Origin: Phenylobacterium aquaticum
GTDB taxonomy: Bacteria > Pseudomonadota > Alphaproteobacteria > Caulobacterales > Caulobacteraceae
Direction of reading: 5' to 3'
Assembly (NCBI RefSeq): GCF_947378715.1
Contig: NZ_CANCLE010000010.1
Coordinates: 1 to 42,447, forward strand
DNA: 42,447 nucleotides
The notes under the pieces were generated by a model. That model saw only the letters and a program-made list of their open reading frames with translations, ran no database searches and was not told the origin of the DNA. The position numbers and the translations under genes were made by a program. The number at the start of each line of letters is the position of its first letter. Position 1 is the stretch's first letter. This document shows, piece by piece, positions 26,147 through 33,578 of this stretch.

Positions 26147-27066
26147 GAGCGGGCTCCCGGTCGGACTTCGGAGAGATAGGCGTCTTCCAGGGTGCGCCGC
26201 GCAGGCGAGAAGCTCTTCACCTTCAGGCCCGCGCCGATCAGTCGGGCCAGCAGGGCGTCATCCTCGCCGTCGCAGGCCAGCACCACGGTCTCGCCGTCGC
26301 GCCGCTCGATCGTGACGTCCAGGGCCGCGAGCCGCCCGTCCAGATCGGCGGGCGTCTCGGCGAACACCACCGCCACCCGGGTTCCGTCGCGGGTTCCGCC
26401 CCCGGCCGCGACCACCCCGCCGCCGGCCACCCGACCGTCCTGGATCATCAGCATGCTGGTCGAATAGTCCTCCAGCTCGGCCAGGATGTGGGAGGAGACC
26501 ATGATGGTCATGCCCTCGGCGGCGAGCGCCAGGATCAGCTGGGACAGGCTGCGCCGCGCCGCCGGGTCGAGCCCCGCCGCCGGCTCGTCGAGGATCAGCA
26601 CCTTGGGGTCGTGGACGATGGTCTGGGCGATGGCCAGGCGCTGGCGCAGGCCTCGCGACAGTTCTCCCGCCCGCTGGTCCAGCCGGTCGGTCAGGTCCAC
26701 CCGGCCGGCGGCCCGGGCCACGGCCTGCGCGGTCGCCGCCGGGGCCACGCCCCGCGACCGGGCGGCGTAGGTCAGGGCCCGGCGCACGGTCAGCTCTTCA
26801 TAGAGGCCGAAGAAGTCGGGCAGATAGCCGATCACCCGGTGCACCCCGCGCGGGTCCTCGGCGACATCCAGGCCCGCCACCCGGACCCGGCCCTCGGTGG
26901 GGGCGTCCAGGGCGGCGATGCAGCGCATCAGGGTCGACTTGCCGGCCCCATTGGGTCCGACCAGGGCCAGGACCACCCCGGCCTCGACGGTGAAGGACAC
27001 CCCGAACAGGGCCCGGGCGGCGGGATAGTCATAGCTGACCTCCTCGACCTCAATGACAGCGGTCAT
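26143..27066 (-). CDS. ABC transporter ATP-binding protein
   Basis: 307 residues. Walker A is VGPNGAGKSTLM (about 36-47), the signature is LSRGLRQRLAI, Walker B is VLILDEPAAGLDP, and the switch histidine is in VSSHILAEL. The C-terminal extension (about 210-300) is typical of ABC-2 export ATPases. It energises the membrane protein encoded immediately downstream; ATGA overlaps join it to both neighbours. Nothing in it reveals the substrate. The upstream heptose-phosphatase-like partner could hint at a cell-surface sugar context, but that is inference. Confidence 0.93.
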   Translation of the reverse strand: MTAVIEVEEVSYDYPAARALFGVSFTVEAGVVLALVGPNGAGKSTLMRCIAALDAPTEGRVRVAGLDVAEDPRGVHRVIGYLPDFFGLYEELTVRRALTYAARSRGVAPAATAQAVARAAGRVDLTDRLDQRAGELSRGLRQRLAIAQTIVHDPKVLILDEPAAGLDPAARRSLSQLILALAAEGMTIMVSSHILAELEDYSTSMLMIQDGRVAGGGVVAAGGGTRDGTRVAVVFAETPADLDGRLAALDVTIERRDGETVVLACDGEDDALLARLIGAGLKVKSFSPARRTLEDAYLSEVRPGARS

Positions 27067-27581
27067 GCGCGCTCCAGCTCCTCGGCCAGGAAGGCCATCA
27101 GGTCACCGCCCTCGAATTTCAGGGCCCGCACCCCGGCCCGTTCGCCGGCCTCCACGTCGCCCGGCTTGTCGCCGACCATCAGGGAGCGGGCGGCGTCCAC
27201 CGGCCAGTCGGCCATGGCCTTCAAGAGCATGCCGGGATTGGGCTTGCGGTCCGGCGGGTCGGGATGGCGATAGGCCTCCTCCGCCGCGTCGGGGTGATCG
27301 GGGCAGTAGTAGAAGGCGTCGATCCGGCCGCCGACCTCGGCCAGCGACCGCCCCATCTGGTCATGCAGGGCCCGGACGTCGGCCTCGGTATAGTAGCCGC
27401 GCCCCACCCCGGACTGGTTGGTGACCACGAACACCCACCAGCCGGCGGCGTTGAAGGCGGCCACCGCCTCCCGCGCCCCAGGGATCCAGCGGAAGTCCTC
27501 CCAGCGGTGCACATAGCCGGGATCTTCGTTCAGCACCCCGTCGCGGTCGAGGAACAGGGCGGGACGGGGATCGGGACGCAT
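27063..27581 (-). CDS. HAD-superfamily phosphatase, GmhB-like (heptose bisphosphatase)
   Basis: 172 residues, ATG at 27581. HAD motifs are all present: DRDGVLNEDPGY (motif I, about 11-22), VVTNQSGVGRG (motif II), KPNPGML (motif III) and GDKPGDVEAG (motif IV). This matches GmhB, which removes the 7-phosphate from heptose 1,7-bisphosphate in LPS core synthesis. In canonical zinc-binding GmhB a C-x-H is followed by a C-x-C pair; here CPDH is present but the second cysteine pair is replaced by PDPPD, so zinc is probably weak or lost. Relatives act as histidinol or other phosphatases. Coupled by ATGA to the ABC ATPase gene. Confidence 0.87.
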   Translation of the reverse strand: MRPDPRPALFLDRDGVLNEDPGYVHRWEDFRWIPGAREAVAAFNAAGWWVFVVTNQSGVGRGYYTEADVRALHDQMGRSLAEVGGRIDAFYYCPDHPDAAEEAYRHPDPPDRKPNPGMLLKAMADWPVDAARSLMVGDKPGDVEAGERAGVRALKFEGGDLMAFLAEELERA

Positions 27582-27714
27582 CGAGGCTGCTCGGAAATCG
27601 CGCGGGGTCGTGGACGGAGACTTATAGCGTGACCGGGGCCGCGCCTGCATCCTTTCGCGGAACGATGCGGCGGGTCTATGGTCATGTTCGCAACCGCCAG
27701 CTTCCGAGGTCTTC

Positions 27715-29535
27715 TTGCCCGAGCCGCTTACCCCCCCTGTGCCGGTGCTCAGTCTCGAGGATCTCAAGGTCGATTTCGACACCCATGACGGGGCGGTGCG
27801 CGCGGTGCGCGGCGTGTCCCTGACTGTCGGGCGGGGCGAGACCCTGGGGGTGGTCGGCGAGAGCGGGTCGGGCAAGAGCCAGACCTTCATGGCGATCATG
27901 GGCCTCTTGGCGCGCAACGGCCGGGCTACGGGCTCGGCGAAATTCCGGGGCCAGGAGCTCCTGGGGCTGAAGCCCGCCGCCCTGAACAAGGTGCGCGGCT
28001 CGAAGATGACCATGATCTTCCAGGACCCCCTGACCGCACTCACCCCCCATGTGCGGATCGGCGAGCAGATCGCCGAGCCCCTGCGCCTGCATCTCGGCCT
28101 CTCGGATCGCGACGCCAAGGTCCAGGCCCTGGAGTGGCTGCAGCGGGTGCGCATTCCTGACGCCGGCGACCGCATGAACGCCTATCCGCACGAGCTCTCC
28201 GGCGGCATGCGCCAGCGGGTGATGATCGCCCAGGCCATGTCCTGCCGCCCCGAACTGCTGATCGCCGACGAGCCGACCACGGCGCTCGACGTCACGGTCC
28301 AGGCCGAGATTCTCGACCTGATGGCCGAACTGGCCCGCGACACCGGCGCGGCCATGGTGCTGATCACCCACGACATGGGGGTCATCGCCCGGCTGGCCGA
28401 CCGGGTCTGTGTGATGAAGGACGGCGCCTATGTGGAGGAGGGGACCGCCGAGGCGATCTTCTCTGCCCCGCGCACGGACTACACCCGCGCCCTGCTGGCG
28501 GCGATTCCGCGCCTGGACCGCGGCGACCGGGGCGGCCGCCCGACCCCCATGCCGGTCCCGGCCAAGGCGCCGGTGGTGGTCGAGGGCAAGGACATCAAGG
28601 TCTGGTTCCCGGTGCAGCGGGGCCTGTTCGGCAAGCCCCGGAACCTGCGCGCCGTCGATGGGGTCAGCTTCCAGGTGCGCGAGGGCGAGACCCTGGGCGT
28701 GGTGGGCGAGTCCGGTTGCGGCAAGTCCACCCTGTCGCGGGCCGTGCTCAACCTGCTGCCGGCCACCTCGGGCGCGGTCACCCTGATGGGCGCCGACATC
28801 ACCCATGCCGAGCGCGAGGCCATGCGCTCGGCCCGGCGCGACCTGCAGATCGTATTCCAGGACCCGCTGGCCAGTCTCGACCCCCGCGCCGCCATCGGCG
28901 AATCCATCGCCGAGCCGCTGGTGGTCTTCCGCCCCGACCTCAACCGCCGCCTGCGCGAGGCCGAGGTGGTGGCGATGATGCAGAAGGTCGGGCTCGATCC
29001 GGCCCTGATCAACCGCTATCCGCATGAACTCAGCGGTGGTCAGAACCAGAGGGTCGGCATCGCCCGGGCCATGATCCTGCGGCCCAAGCTGGTGATCTGC
29101 GACGAGGCGGTCTCGGCCCTCGACGTCTCGATCCGCGCCCAGATCATCGACCTGTTGATCGCCCTGCAGCGGGAGATGGGCCTGGCGATGATCTTCATCA
29201 GCCACGACCTGGCCGTGGTGCGCGAGATCAGCCACCGGGTGATGGTGCTCTATCTCGGCCGGGTGATGGAACAGGCCGACCGCGACCGCCTCTATGCCGA
29301 TCCGCGCCACCCCTATACCCGGGCGCTCTTGTCCGCGGCCCCGATTCCCGATCCGGCGGTGGAGCGCAGCCGCAAGCGGTTGAGGCTGTCGGGGGAGCCG
29401 CCCAGCCCGCTCGATCCCAAGGCGGCCCTGCGGTTCCTGCCCTCGCGCCTGGGCGACGAGCCGCCCTATTCGCCCAAGCTGCTGGAGGTGGCGCCGGGGC
29501 ACTGGGTCAGCGAGTTCGACGCCGACGCGGCGTGA
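27715..29535 (+). CDS. Fused dipeptide/oligopeptide ABC importer ATPase with two nucleotide-binding domains (YejF-like)
   Basis: 606 residues; the start is a TTG with GAGGT (27706-27710) a short 4 bases upstream, so a little start ambiguity remains. Domain 1 has Walker A GESGSGKSQ, signature LSGGMRQRV and LIADEPTTALD. Domain 2 has GESGCGKSTLSRAVL, LSGGQNQRVGI and VICDEAVSALD. Each is followed by the oligopeptide-transporter C-terminal segment (HPYTRALLSAAP in the second). Both ATPase halves in one chain are typical of YejF and related peptide transporters. No permease or binding protein adjoins it, so it is an orphan ATPase here. In the second Walker B, DEAVSALD replaces the usual DEPVSALD. 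Confidence 0.93.
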   Translation: MPEPLTPPVPVLSLEDLKVDFDTHDGAVRAVRGVSLTVGRGETLGVVGESGSGKSQTFMAIMGLLARNGRATGSAKFRGQELLGLKPAALNKVRGSKMTMIFQDPLTALTPHVRIGEQIAEPLRLHLGLSDRDAKVQALEWLQRVRIPDAGDRMNAYPHELSGGMRQRVMIAQAMSCRPELLIADEPTTALDVTVQAEILDLMAELARDTGAAMVLITHDMGVIARLADRVCVMKDGAYVEEGTAEAIFSAPRTDYTRALLAAIPRLDRGDRGGRPTPMPVPAKAPVVVEGKDIKVWFPVQRGLFGKPRNLRAVDGVSFQVREGETLGVVGESGCGKSTLSRAVLNLLPATSGAVTLMGADITHAEREAMRSARRDLQIVFQDPLASLDPRAAIGESIAEPLVVFRPDLNRRLREAEVVAMMQKVGLDPALINRYPHELSGGQNQRVGIARAMILRPKLVICDEAVSALDVSIRAQIIDLLIALQREMGLAMIFISHDLAVVREISHRVMVLYLGRVMEQADRDRLYADPRHPYTRALLSAAPIPDPAVERSRKRLRLSGEPPSPLDPKAALRFLPSRLGDEPPYSPKLLEVAPGHWVSEFDADAA

Positions 29536-29595
29536 GCCTTTCCCGAAAAGTGTGACGCACTCTTCGGATTCAGAAAGGCTCCAGATTTCTGAATC
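29534..29595 (+). terminator. Nested alternative hairpins after the peptide-ABC gene
   Basis: Structure A: GAGCCTTTC (29534-29542) pairs with GAAAGGCTC (29573-29581), and inside it CCGAAAAGTG (29543-29552) pairs with CACTCTTCGG (29558-29567) with one mismatch. Structure B: GATTCAGAAA (29567-29576) pairs perfectly with TTTCTGAATC (29586-29595), using a 9-base loop. A and B share bases 29567-29576, so both cannot fully form together. The 5' arm overlaps the ABC stop codon. Three GANTC sites occur at 29567, 29591 and 29597. Probable roles: terminator, dispersed repeat or regulatory site for the next gene. Confidence 0.55.
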
Positions 29596-29668
29596 GGACT
29601 CTTCAACCCCCCGGAAAGGACTGGCGGCGTACAAGACCCGACAGTCTCGCGCATCCGGAACGCCCGCC

Positions 29669-30751
29669 GTGGAAATCGAAGTCCTTCGTCCCCAGGATCT
29701 CTCCGCCGCGCGCCTGGCGCGGTGGGCGGAGCTGCAGGCCTCCGACATCGCGCTGGACAGCCCGTTCCTGTCGCCCAACTGGGCCCGCGCCGTCGAGCGC
29801 GCCCAGGGCGATTCCACCCGTCCGATCCGCATCGCCGTCATGCGCCAGGACGACCGCGACGTCGGCTATTTCGCCGCCCGCACCGGCCAGGTCACCGCCA
29901 TGCCGGCCGGCGCGCCCATGTGCGACTATCAGGGCCTGGTCGCCGAGCCCGATCTCGACCTCGATCCGCGCCAGCTGGTGGCGGCCCTGGGCGTCCAGCG
30001 CTTTGACTTCTGCCACATGCTGGACGAGGACCCGGTCTTCGCCCCCTTCGCCCGCGGCCACCTGGTCAGCCACGTGGTCGACACCACCGGCGGCTACGAG
30101 GTCTACGCCCATGGCCGGCGCGAGGCCGGGACCTCGGTGCTCAAGGATTGCGACAAGAAGCGCCGCAAGGTCGAGCGTGAGATCGGCCCGGTGCGCTTCA
30201 CCGCCTTTTCCCGCGCCCGCTCCGACCTCGACACCCTGATCGACTGGAAGCGCGCCCAGCTGGCGGCCACCGGCCAGACCGACATCTTCGCCGCCCATTG
30301 GACCATGCGGCTGCTGCGCGACCTGTTCGCCAGCCGCGATCCCGACTTCGGCGCCGTCCTGTTCACCCTGCATTTCGGCGAGCAGCTGGCGGCGGTGCAT
30401 CTGCATCTGCGCGGCCGGCGCACCATCCATGGCTGGCTGATCGCCCACGATCCCCAGTTCGAGCGCTATTCCCCCGGCCTCCTGCTGTTCCAGGACATCC
30501 TGCGCTGGATGGACCACACACCCTATTCGCGGCTCGACCTCGGCCCGGGCGACTACCGGTTCAAGCGCGAGCTGGCCAATCGCGGCCAGGGCGTCGGCTT
30601 CGGCTTCGTCGGCCGGCCCTCGCCCTCCAGCCTGATCCGCAGCGCCGCCTATGGGGTGCGCGCCGCCGCCGAAGCCCTGCCTTTGGGCAAGGTGTCCGAA
30701 TTGCCGGGCAAGGCGATGCGCCGGCTGGACGTCATTCGCGGTCTGCGCTGA
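29669..30751 (+). CDS. GNAT-type acetyltransferase, BioF2/CelD and HfsK-like
   Basis: 360 residues from the GTG at 29669; the reading frame stays open upstream to 29552, but that stretch contains the nested hairpins above and looks non-coding, so the shorter start is preferred although no clear ribosome-binding site marks it. The protein has the FemAB/GNAT double-domain arrangement, with KKRRKVEREIGPVRF in the central helix region and LDLGPGDYRFKRELANRG in the C-terminal half. Relatives include CelD-like cellulose biosynthesis enzymes and Caulobacter HfsK, which modifies holdfast polysaccharide and binds c-di-GMP. An exopolysaccharide or cell-surface role is plausible. The donor and acceptor are not evident from sequence. 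Confidence 0.85.
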   Translation: MEIEVLRPQDLSAARLARWAELQASDIALDSPFLSPNWARAVERAQGDSTRPIRIAVMRQDDRDVGYFAARTGQVTAMPAGAPMCDYQGLVAEPDLDLDPRQLVAALGVQRFDFCHMLDEDPVFAPFARGHLVSHVVDTTGGYEVYAHGRREAGTSVLKDCDKKRRKVEREIGPVRFTAFSRARSDLDTLIDWKRAQLAATGQTDIFAAHWTMRLLRDLFASRDPDFGAVLFTLHFGEQLAAVHLHLRGRRTIHGWLIAHDPQFERYSPGLLLFQDILRWMDHTPYSRLDLGPGDYRFKRELANRGQGVGFGFVGRPSPSSLIRSAAYGVRAAAEALPLGKVSELPGKAMRRLDVIRGLR

Positions 30752-30799
30752 CCGGCGGCCTTGCCGCCATATTCGCGCCTCATACGGCTCGTTTTGATC

Positions 30800-30820
30800 C
30801 CGCGCGGAGATTTCGCGCGG
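30800..30820 (+). terminator. GC hairpin after the acetyltransferase gene
   Basis: CCGCGCG (30800-30806) and CGCGCGG (30814-30820) form a perfect 7-base stem with a 7-base loop GAGATTT. It lies about 50 bases past the stop. No T-tract follows. It may end the upstream transcript. Confidence 0.4.
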
Positions 30821-30862
30821 CCGGGACTAGCCATGGGTCCCGCCCTGCTATGTTATACAGTT

Positions 30863-30963
30863 ATGGCTGAGGGGGTCGGGAGCTGATGGCGCGTCGCGCC
30901 GAGGCTTTGCCGGTCAAGTGCAAAGCGAGCTGCCGAGTTGTCGCCCACGAGTCCGTCGCCTAG
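30863..30963 (+). promoter_or_regulatory. Tandem mini-ORFs in the leader of the RND operon
   Basis: An ATG at 30863 encodes 7 residues and stops at 30884-30886 (TGA), overlapping an ATG at 30886 (TGATG) that encodes 25 residues rich in R, K, A and V with two cysteines, ending TAG at 30961-30963. This second ORF overlaps the probable TTG start of the outer-membrane gene (30938) in another frame. GGGGG and GGGAG purine runs precede the second ATG. A leader-peptide control of the efflux operon is possible but not shown. Confidence 0.35.
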
Positions 30964-32437
30964 GCGCGTTCCGTCCTGTCTCGCGATCCTGGCCTGCCTG
31001 GCGGTCGCCGGCTGCGCGGTCGGTCCGGACTTCAAGCGCCCCGCCCCGCCGGTGGTGAACAGCTACGCCGCCGAAACCCCCGCGACCACGGTCGCCACGC
31101 CGGACGTGGCCGGCGGCGCGGCCCAGAGCCTGAGGTCCACGACCGACATCTCCGGCGACTGGTGGACCCTGTTCCATTCCCCGGCGCTCACCGCCCTGGT
31201 CGACCGCTCGCTCAAGGCCAATCCCGATCTGAAGGCGGCCCAGGCGGCCCTGGCCGTGGCGCGGGAGAACACCCTGGCCCAGAGGGGCGCCTTCCTGCCC
31301 GGCGTCTCGGCGGGCCTGACCGGCGCGCGAAGCCGGACCTCGGACCCGGCGCCGACCTCGACGCCCAATGTCGTCCGGTCCAGGCTGTTCACGCCCCAGG
31401 TCAGCATCGCCTATGCGCCGGATGTGTTCGGTCTCAACCGCCGCACCCATGAATCGCTGCAAGCCCAGGAACAGGCGGCCCGCGACCAGATGCTGGCCGC
31501 CTATCTGACCCTGACCGCCAATGTCGCCAACGCCGCGATCCAGGACGCCTCGCTGCGCGCCCAGATCGACGCGACCCATGAGCTGATCGCGCTCAACACC
31601 AAGGCCCTGGAGGCGGTCAGCTACCAGGCGAACAAGGGCTATGCGAGCCCGCTGGATGTCGCCGCCCAGCGCGCCCAGCTGGCCCAGACCGCCGCCACCC
31701 TGCCGCCGCTGCTGACCCAGCTGGCCCAGCAACATGACCTGCTGGCCGCCCTGACCGGACGCTTCCCCAGCCAGGCGCCGCCGGAGGACCTGGACCTCGC
31801 CAGCCTGACCCTGCCCCAGGACCTGCCGCTCAGCCTGCCCTCGGACCTGGTGGCCCAGCGGCCGGACGTGCTGCAGGCTGAGGCCAATCTGCACGCCGCC
31901 AGCGCCCAGATCGGGATCGCGGTCGCCAACCGCCTGCCCAGCCTGCAGATCACCGGTGACGCCGGCGCGACGGCGCTGGCCTTCAGCCACGCCTTCGGAC
32001 CTGGCGGCGGCTTCTGGGATCTCAGCGCCGCCGTGACCGCGCCGGTCTTCCAGGGTGGCTCGCTGCTGCACCAGGAACGCGCCGCCCGGGCCAGCTATGT
32101 CCAGGCCTCCGAACAGTATCGCTCGACCGTGCTGACCGCTTTGCAGAATGTCGCCGACACCCTGGCGGCCCTGGAGCATGACGCCGAGGGCCTGAAGGCT
32201 GCGGCCGCCTCGGCCGACGCCGCCAGGCTCACCTTGGACCTGTCGGAGCGCCAATGGCGCGCCGGCTACGCCAGCTATCTGGCGCTGCTGAGCGCCGAGC
32301 AGGGCTATCAGCAGGCGCGGATCGGCCTGATCCAGGCGCAGGCCGCCCGCTATGCCGACACCACGGCTCTGTACCAGGCGCTGGGCGGGGGCTGGTGGCG
32401 CCGCGCGGAGTTTTCCGGGAATCAAGATGGACACTGA
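30938..32437 (+). CDS. RND efflux outer-membrane lipoprotein, NodT/TolC family
   Basis: 499 residues with a TTG start; it is the only start that keeps the signal peptide RRVPSCLAILACLAVAGC, whose lipobox cysteine is C26. Two copies of the outer-membrane efflux repeat are visible (DWWTLFHSPALTALVDRSL near 75, and a second half from about 250), with coiled-coil segments and the conserved LPSLQITGDAG-type strand. It forms the trimeric outer-membrane channel of a tripartite pump. It is joined to the adaptor gene by an 11-base overlap and then to the inner-membrane pump. Substrate is set by the pump: a CzcA-type transporter. Confidence 0.93.
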   Translation: MSPTSPSPRRVPSCLAILACLAVAGCAVGPDFKRPAPPVVNSYAAETPATTVATPDVAGGAAQSLRSTTDISGDWWTLFHSPALTALVDRSLKANPDLKAAQAALAVARENTLAQRGAFLPGVSAGLTGARSRTSDPAPTSTPNVVRSRLFTPQVSIAYAPDVFGLNRRTHESLQAQEQAARDQMLAAYLTLTANVANAAIQDASLRAQIDATHELIALNTKALEAVSYQANKGYASPLDVAAQRAQLAQTAATLPPLLTQLAQQHDLLAALTGRFPSQAPPEDLDLASLTLPQDLPLSLPSDLVAQRPDVLQAEANLHAASAQIGIAVANRLPSLQITGDAGATALAFSHAFGPGGGFWDLSAAVTAPVFQGGSLLHQERAARASYVQASEQYRSTVLTALQNVADTLAALEHDAEGLKAAAASADAARLTLDLSERQWRAGYASYLALLSAEQGYQQARIGLIQAQAARYADTTALYQALGGGWWRRAEFSGNQDGH

Positions 32438-33578
32438 ACCGCTCCGGGGGCCGTGGCGCGCCCGCGCCCTGATGCTGGCGGCGTTCGCCGCCATGGGGCT
32501 GGGCGGCTGCACGCCCAAGGCCGAGCCGCCGGCGCCGGTCGCCCGCAACCTGACCCTGACCGCCGCCCAGCGCGAGCACATCCGGCTCTATGCCGTCAGT
32601 TCCGGGGCGTTCAGCCGGACGGTGGAGGCCACCGGCGTCGTCGACTTCGACAATGACCAGGCGACCAGCGTCCTGGCGCCCTTCTCCGGCCCGGTGACCC
32701 GGCTGCTGGTCCAGCCCGGCGACCTCGTGCGCAAGGGCCAGCCCCTGGCCATGGTCGAGTCGCCCGACTTCGCCGCCGCCGTCGCCGGCTATCGCAAGGC
32801 CGTGGCCACCGCCCAGACCACCCAGAAACTGGCCGAGGCCGACCGCGATCTCCTGGCCCACAACGGCATCTCCCAGCGCGAGGCCCTGCAGGCCGACACC
32901 GACGCCGCCAACGCCGCCGCCGACCGCGACGCGGCGCTGCAGGCCCTGGCCTCGCTGGACGTCGATCCGGCGACCCTGCGCGATCTGCAGGCCGGCCGGC
33001 CGGTCGCCCATGTGGAGGGGGTGATCCGCGCGCCGATCGCCGGAACCGTGGCCGAGAAGCTGATCACCCCGGGCCAGCTGCTGCAGGCCGGGGCGACCCC
33101 GGCCTTCACCGTCGCTGACCTGTCGCGGGTCTGGGTGATGGCCCAGATCCCCGACGCCGACCTGGCCTCCGTCCATGTGGGCGACACGGCCGAGGTCCAG
33201 AACGGGGCCGCCGCGCGCGGCGTCTCGGGCACGGTCGACAACCTCTCCGCCGTGGTGAACCCCGACACCCGCGCCGTGCTGGCCCGGGTGGTGGTGGCCA
33301 ATCCCGGCGACCTCTTGAAAAAGCAGATGTATGTGCGGGTGCGGATCCATGCGCGGGCGCCCAGCGCCGGCTTGCTGGCCCCGACCTCCGCCGTGCTGCG
33401 TGATGATGAGAACCTGGCCTTCGTCTATGTGGCCCTGGCCGACGGCGCTTTCGCGCGGCGCCACGTGACCCTGGGCGATCGCACTGGCGATCAGTACGAG
33501 ATCGCCGACGGCCTGAAATCCGGCGACCGGATCGTGGTCGATGGCGCCCTGTTCCTGCAGTTCATGGAAAGCCAATGA
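32427..33578 (+). CDS. RND efflux periplasmic adaptor lipoprotein, CzcB-like
   Basis: 383 residues, ATG at 32427. The signal ends at the lipobox LGGC with C28. The typical adaptor order follows: barrel-sandwich lipoyl half (TVEATGVVDFDNDQATSVLAPFSG), alpha-hairpin (AVAGYRKAVATAQTTQKLAEADRD), second half (RAPIAGTVAEKLITPGQLL), beta-barrel and membrane-proximal domain. It bridges pump and outer-membrane channel. The overlap of 11 bases upstream and an ATGA overlap downstream with the pump gene indicate strongly coupled expression. Confidence 0.93.
   Translation: MDTEPLRGPWRARALMLAAFAAMGLGGCTPKAEPPAPVARNLTLTAAQREHIRLYAVSSGAFSRTVEATGVVDFDNDQATSVLAPFSGPVTRLLVQPGDLVRKGQPLAMVESPDFAAAVAGYRKAVATAQTTQKLAEADRDLLAHNGISQREALQADTDAANAAADRDAALQALASLDVDPATLRDLQAGRPVAHVEGVIRAPIAGTVAEKLITPGQLLQAGATPAFTVADLSRVWVMAQIPDADLASVHVGDTAEVQNGAAARGVSGTVDNLSAVVNPDTRAVLARVVVANPGDLLKKQMYVRVRIHARAPSAGLLAPTSAVLRDDENLAFVYVALADGAFARRHVTLGDRTGDQYEIADGLKSGDRIVVDGALFLQFMESQ

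Noticed and set aside
29552..29668. Longer start for the acetyltransferase at the GTG at 29552
   Set aside because: It would place coding sequence in the nested hairpins and adds an N-terminus with no relation to the family.
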